From: an uncultured Mobiluncus sp.
GTDB taxonomy: Bacteria; Actinomycetota; Actinomycetes; Actinomycetales; Actinomycetaceae
Assembly (NCBI RefSeq): GCF_943914685.1
Contig: NZ_CALUCZ010000014.1
Span: forward strand, 1-64,000
DNA length: 64,000 nt
Reading direction: 5' to 3'
Shown here in pieces: positions 61,326 to 64,000 of the stretch (position 1 is the first letter of the stretch; each line of letters opens with the position of its first letter). The notes below the pieces were generated by a model, which was not told where the DNA came from, did not search any database, and saw only the letters and a list, made by a program, of their open reading frames with translations. Made by a program: the position numbers and the translations under genes.

Positions 61326-62505
61326 AGAACTCTCCAAGCCCAGAACAAGCAAGATTCAGGCTTTGATTTTTACCCTGACTGCTGCAGGCTTGTTGACCTT
61401 GAACCTATTAAGGTTGACAAATAGCGATTTCAGAAATGTACCCCAGATCGTTCTTTTTGACCTGTTCTTTGCTCTTACCCTAGCCTGTGTGGGATTTTTC
61501 CCTGAGATTGGAACCGCATCATACCTGGTGTTCTACCTGCTTTCTGTCGGAATTGATTTGCTGTCGCCAGGTTCTATTTTTCTCGTACTGGGTTTGATAC
61601 CAATTTGCGTGTTCTGGGTATACAAAAAACACATTTTTATATCAGGTTTAATTTTTGTCTCCGTTCATGCTCTCACAGCGGTTTTCAATTCTGGACATCG
61701 AGAGGGATTCATCGAATTGATCGTTTTTGAGTTCTTCATAATCGCTATTTTAGGATTCCTCGCCAGAGCTTTTTCGAAACAGCTTGATGAACTGGATAAT
61801 AGGGTGTCAAGTGCTAGGAGCGAATCAAAGGCAAAAGAGGACAAGATACGCCGCGAGTTGGCAGGGGAGCTCCATGACAACACCGCCAAGGATTTAACTC
61901 AGATTTCTTTGTTGGCTCAGCAGTACGCACAAAGCTCCGCTACGGACACTGACCGGCTGCATTGGAAGCAAGTTGAAAATATAGCTAGAGGAGCATCCTT
62001 GCGGCTGCGTCCCCTGATTCATCATCTCAAGCCCACCGGAGCCGTTTTGCCTGTAGGAGAAATGATTGCTCAGAATCGGCAGATGCTATTACAAGAGAGT
62101 ATTGAGTTGGAAATTGAACTTGATTCCGACCGGCTGAACGGTTTACCGGAGTCGCAACGTAAACTATTCAACTTGTTTGTGCAGGAAGGTTCGCTTAATG
62201 TCTTGAAGTACGCTCCGAGACGGAGCGTGGTAACCCTAGACGTCGAAGTACTTACAAACGGAACCATTCTCGTCATCATGAAGAACCGGATAGATACGAA
62301 AGCAGCAAAACGTGGACATCTCTCTTCGGGGTACGGGTTGGAAAATCTGCAACGAAGTATTTCAGAAATGGGCGGCAGCCTGGGCTTTGACCGGATTTCC
62401 GGTCACTGGATTCTGAGAGCGGAAATTCCAGGACAAGAAGCACGAGGGCATACGGCAAAAAATAACGATGAGGGAACTTCACAGAAGGGAGTTCTTTATG
62501 GTTGA
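61318..62505 (+). CDS. Sensor histidine kinase with six transmembrane helices (HisKA_3)
   Basis: A 395-aa kinase. About six helices (13-33, 41-61, 66-82, 86-102, 106-124, 132-150) form the sensor, with no large outer domain, as in peptide-sensing kinases. The DHp region has His186 in RRELAGELHDNTAKDL, as in NarL-linked kinases. The ATPase has EGSLNVLKYAP and GYGLENLQRSI. The GTG start overlaps the small peptide gene, and the stop overlaps the response regulator gene by 8 bp. AT-richer than most of the window. Confidence 0.87.
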   Translation: MLRELSKPRTSKIQALIFTLTAAGLLTLNLLRLTNSDFRNVPQIVLFDLFFALTLACVGFFPEIGTASYLVFYLLSVGIDLLSPGSIFLVLGLIPICVFWVYKKHIFISGLIFVSVHALTAVFNSGHREGFIELIVFEFFIIAILGFLARAFSKQLDELDNRVSSARSESKAKEDKIRRELAGELHDNTAKDLTQISLLAQQYAQSSATDTDRLHWKQVENIARGASLRLRPLIHHLKPTGAVLPVGEMIAQNRQMLLQESIELEIELDSDRLNGLPESQRKLFNLFVQEGSLNVLKYAPRRSVVTLDVEVLTNGTILVIMKNRIDTKAAKRGHLSSGYGLENLQRSISEMGGSLGFDRISGHWILRAEIPGQEARGHTAKNNDEGTSQKGVLYG

Positions 62506-63184
62506 ACAGGAAAAGCTGCGGGTTCTTCTCGCTGACGATGACCCGCTGATTCGCTCGGCTCTCGCTTCGGTCATGGCAAATGAGCCATCCATTGAGAACG
62601 TTATCGCTGTTGAAAATGGTGAACAAGCTTTGGTAGCTCTCAGCGCGGATCATTTTGATATTGCCTTATTGGATGTCGAGATGCCGGGGATGGGTGGGCT
62701 GACTGCTGCCAAAGAGATAGCCAAGCGTTTCCCGGAGGTGAAGACCGTCATGCTGACTTCTTTCCCGTATCCGGACTTCCTGGAGCGAGCATTGGTGGCG
62801 GGGGCCAGGGGATTTCTCACAAAAGATATCGAAGTTGATGTCATTGTGCAGATGCTCCATCGGGTCATGAACGGTGAGCAGCCAGTTAGCCCGGAACCAC
62901 AAAAGTTTATCGTGGAAGATTACCGGAAAACCGCAAAATCCCGGGAGCGTTTCGCGCAGTTCGTGTCAGCAATTGAGGCTTTGGAAGCCCGCTATCAGCC
63001 ACTTTTGTCGCCACTGGCACAGGGATTTTCCAACAAGAGAATTGCCGAAGCCGTGTATCTTAGCGAGAAGACCGTTAGGCACTATGTGTCGGAAATTTTA
63101 GAGCGAACAGGTTGTGACTCCCGGACTGAATTCGTCTTCAAGGCTTTGGAAACCCGCTGTGTGCAGCTTTCTTATGAAGATTGA
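62498..63184 (+). CDS. LuxR/NarL-type response regulator
   Basis: A 228-aa regulator. The receiver domain has the acidic pair in LLADDDPL, the phospho-acceptor Asp59 in LLDVEMPG, the conserved Thr/Ser at MLTSF and Lys in FLTKD. The linker is followed by a LuxR helix-turn-helix (about 170-228), LAQGFSNKRIAEAVYLSEKTVRHYVSEIL. GAAGGGAG lies before the ATG at 62498, which sits within the end of the kinase gene. Target promoters are unknown; the AAGAGC-TGTTCTT-like imperfect repeat near 63286-63298, just upstream of the lipoprotein gene, is a possible one. Confidence 0.92.
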   Translation: MVEQEKLRVLLADDDPLIRSALASVMANEPSIENVIAVENGEQALVALSADHFDIALLDVEMPGMGGLTAAKEIAKRFPEVKTVMLTSFPYPDFLERALVAGARGFLTKDIEVDVIVQMLHRVMNGEQPVSPEPQKFIVEDYRKTAKSRERFAQFVSAIEALEARYQPLLSPLAQGFSNKRIAEAVYLSEKTVRHYVSEILERTGCDSRTEFVFKALETRCVQLSYED

Positions 63185-63313
63185 GCATCTGCTGGGTGAA
63201 AATTCAACTAAAGATGACTCGTTATTGGGTCAGAATTTCCTCTTGCCGGTGGTAAGAACCCCTCATACCCTGAGATTGAACGGTAAGAGCTGTTCTTGAA
63301 CGAAAGGATAATC

Positions 63314-63367
63314 ATGAATTGGGATAACCGTATCAGCTATATCAGGTTCTACAATTGTGTCCATTAA
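63314..63367 (+). CDS. 17-aa leader reading frame upstream of the lipoprotein
   Basis: MNWDNRISYIRFYNCVH, with a GAAAGGA Shine-Dalgarno site 6 nt before the ATG. It ends 1 nt before the lipoprotein ATG, which has no site of its own. It could couple translation to the lipoprotein or be a short peptide in its own right. Confidence 0.45.
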   Translation: MNWDNRISYIRFYNCVH

Positions 63368-63368
63368 C

Positions 63369-64000
63369 ATGGCGAAACAACGACTGTTGCGGTGTCTGCT
63401 TGCCGTTGTGCTGCTTTCCGTGTCTGTTGCGGCGTGTTCGCCAGAGGTGGATGTGGGAAGGTCGAACGCCTCCGGAGTAAACCTGAAGTCTGAGGTGAAC
63501 CCAGCGGCAGGAACGGTGGTCTTTCCCGGCGATCGTTTTGCTCTTTCCGAAGTGGAGCGGATGCATTTGGATGATGCTTATCTGGTTGCATATGCAGTGT
63601 GTGCGCGTGAACACGGCGTACCGTTTTATGCCCAATTCATTGGAAATGGGAAAGCACCCGAGTATAGCATGCGTGGTGGTTTCGGTGGACCTTGGACGGT
63701 GGAAATGGCAAATAAATATGCTTATTTAGGTCCGATGACTGAGGCCGACATGATTGAGAACGGTATAATTTCACCAACGGAAAAAAGCGAATATGTAAAT
63801 CCGAATGAAAGTATTACACCTGAAGACCGAGAAATTATGTCAAAGGGTTGCCATAAGTATAAAACAGCGGAAAAATTTAGGCGTTATTCAGAGCAACAGG
63901 GCAGGCCTCCAGCTGTGGATTCTTTGATGGTATCGAGTCTTTGGACAAAAATAAAAAAAGATTCAGATTATAATCCGCTCATTTCAGATTTAAAGAAATG
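63369..64000 (+). CDS. Putative lipoprotein, 3' end beyond window
   Basis: At least 210 codons remain open to the window end. The product starts MAKQRLLRCL, with a hydrophobic core and the lipobox VAAC (Cys23), so it is probably lipid-anchored. The mature part has conserved-looking aromatic stretches such as YAVCAREHGVPFYAQF and FGGPWTVEMANKYAYLGP. No known domain was recognised. It lies directly downstream of the peptide-kinase-regulator trio and grows AT-rich toward the end, so it may be a target or part of the same system. Confidence 0.7.
   Translation, partial: MAKQRLLRCLLAVVLLSVSVAACSPEVDVGRSNASGVNLKSEVNPAAGTVVFPGDRFALSEVERMHLDDAYLVAYAVCAREHGVPFYAQFIGNGKAPEYSMRGGFGGPWTVEMANKYAYLGPMTEADMIENGIISPTEKSEYVNPNESITPEDREIMSKGCHKYKTAEKFRRYSEQQGRPPAVDSLMVSSLWTKIKKDSDYNPLISDLKK

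Overview
The window looks like a chromosome segment of an actinobacterium with moderate GC content, probably of the family Actinomycetaceae. A motile Mobiluncus-like organism fits best, but this is inference from gene content and not from a marker gene. Supporting signs are a WhiB1-type protein beside a PdtaS-type kinase, a polyphosphate glucokinase, a DUF2505 protein, a thyA-folA pair, a YwiC-like protein, the indirect Gln/Asn-tRNA route (gatCAB), a soluble zinc-binding chemoreceptor, frequent GTG/TTG starts, and about a dozen genes whose -10 box lies only 6-7 nt before the start codon (leaderless transcripts).

Layout. 1-1.4 kb: the end of a tRNA-Val gene, a striking palindrome and a zeta-type toxin module. 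1.5-7 kb: lipoate genes (lipB, lipA) around a KstD-like flavoprotein, then an acyl-CoA synthetase. 7-9 kb: an AT-richer insert with a secreted trypsin-like protease and a lipoprotein. 8.9-11 kb: a NIF3-family protein, a coiled-coil protein whose zinc ribbon has lost its cysteines, and RNase P RNA. 11-20 kb: a lipoprotein, ppgK, map, panB, a C69 dipeptidase, a lipid kinase, a YwiC-like membrane protein and a soluble CZB chemoreceptor. 20-24.6 kb: pheST and a DUF1287 protein. 24.7-32.6 kb: the arginine cluster argC-J-B-D-R-G-H, with probable ARG boxes over the argC promoter and no argF. 32.7-34.2 kb: a tiny 50-aa transcription unit, msrA and a Nudix hydrolase.

34.4-43.9 kb: an OPT peptide transporter, an AhpD-like protein, an alanine/sodium symporter, tyrS, a succinate-semialdehyde-type dehydrogenase, then folA, thyA and a DUF2505 gene on the minus strand. 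43.9-49.3 kb: pdtaS and whiB1 converge; beyond whiB1 is a large EccC/EssC-like FtsK-SpoIIIE ATPase with a degenerate FHA domain and no type VII partner genes. Between it and a DJ-1/PfpI gene is a perfect palindrome built from two consensus DnaA boxes. 50-57.5 kb: ligA, a cardiolipin synthase and gatCAB. 57.6-61 kb: an orphan divergent trpB, a DUF1540 cysteine protein and an AGE-family sugar isomerase.

61.1-64 kb: the most intriguing region. A small secreted peptide with a Cys-x6-Cys loop overlaps a six-TM histidine kinase, which overlaps a LuxR-type response regulator. A 17-codon reading frame and a lipoprotein that runs off the window follow. The arrangement resembles a peptide-pheromone sensing system not recognised here as a known family.
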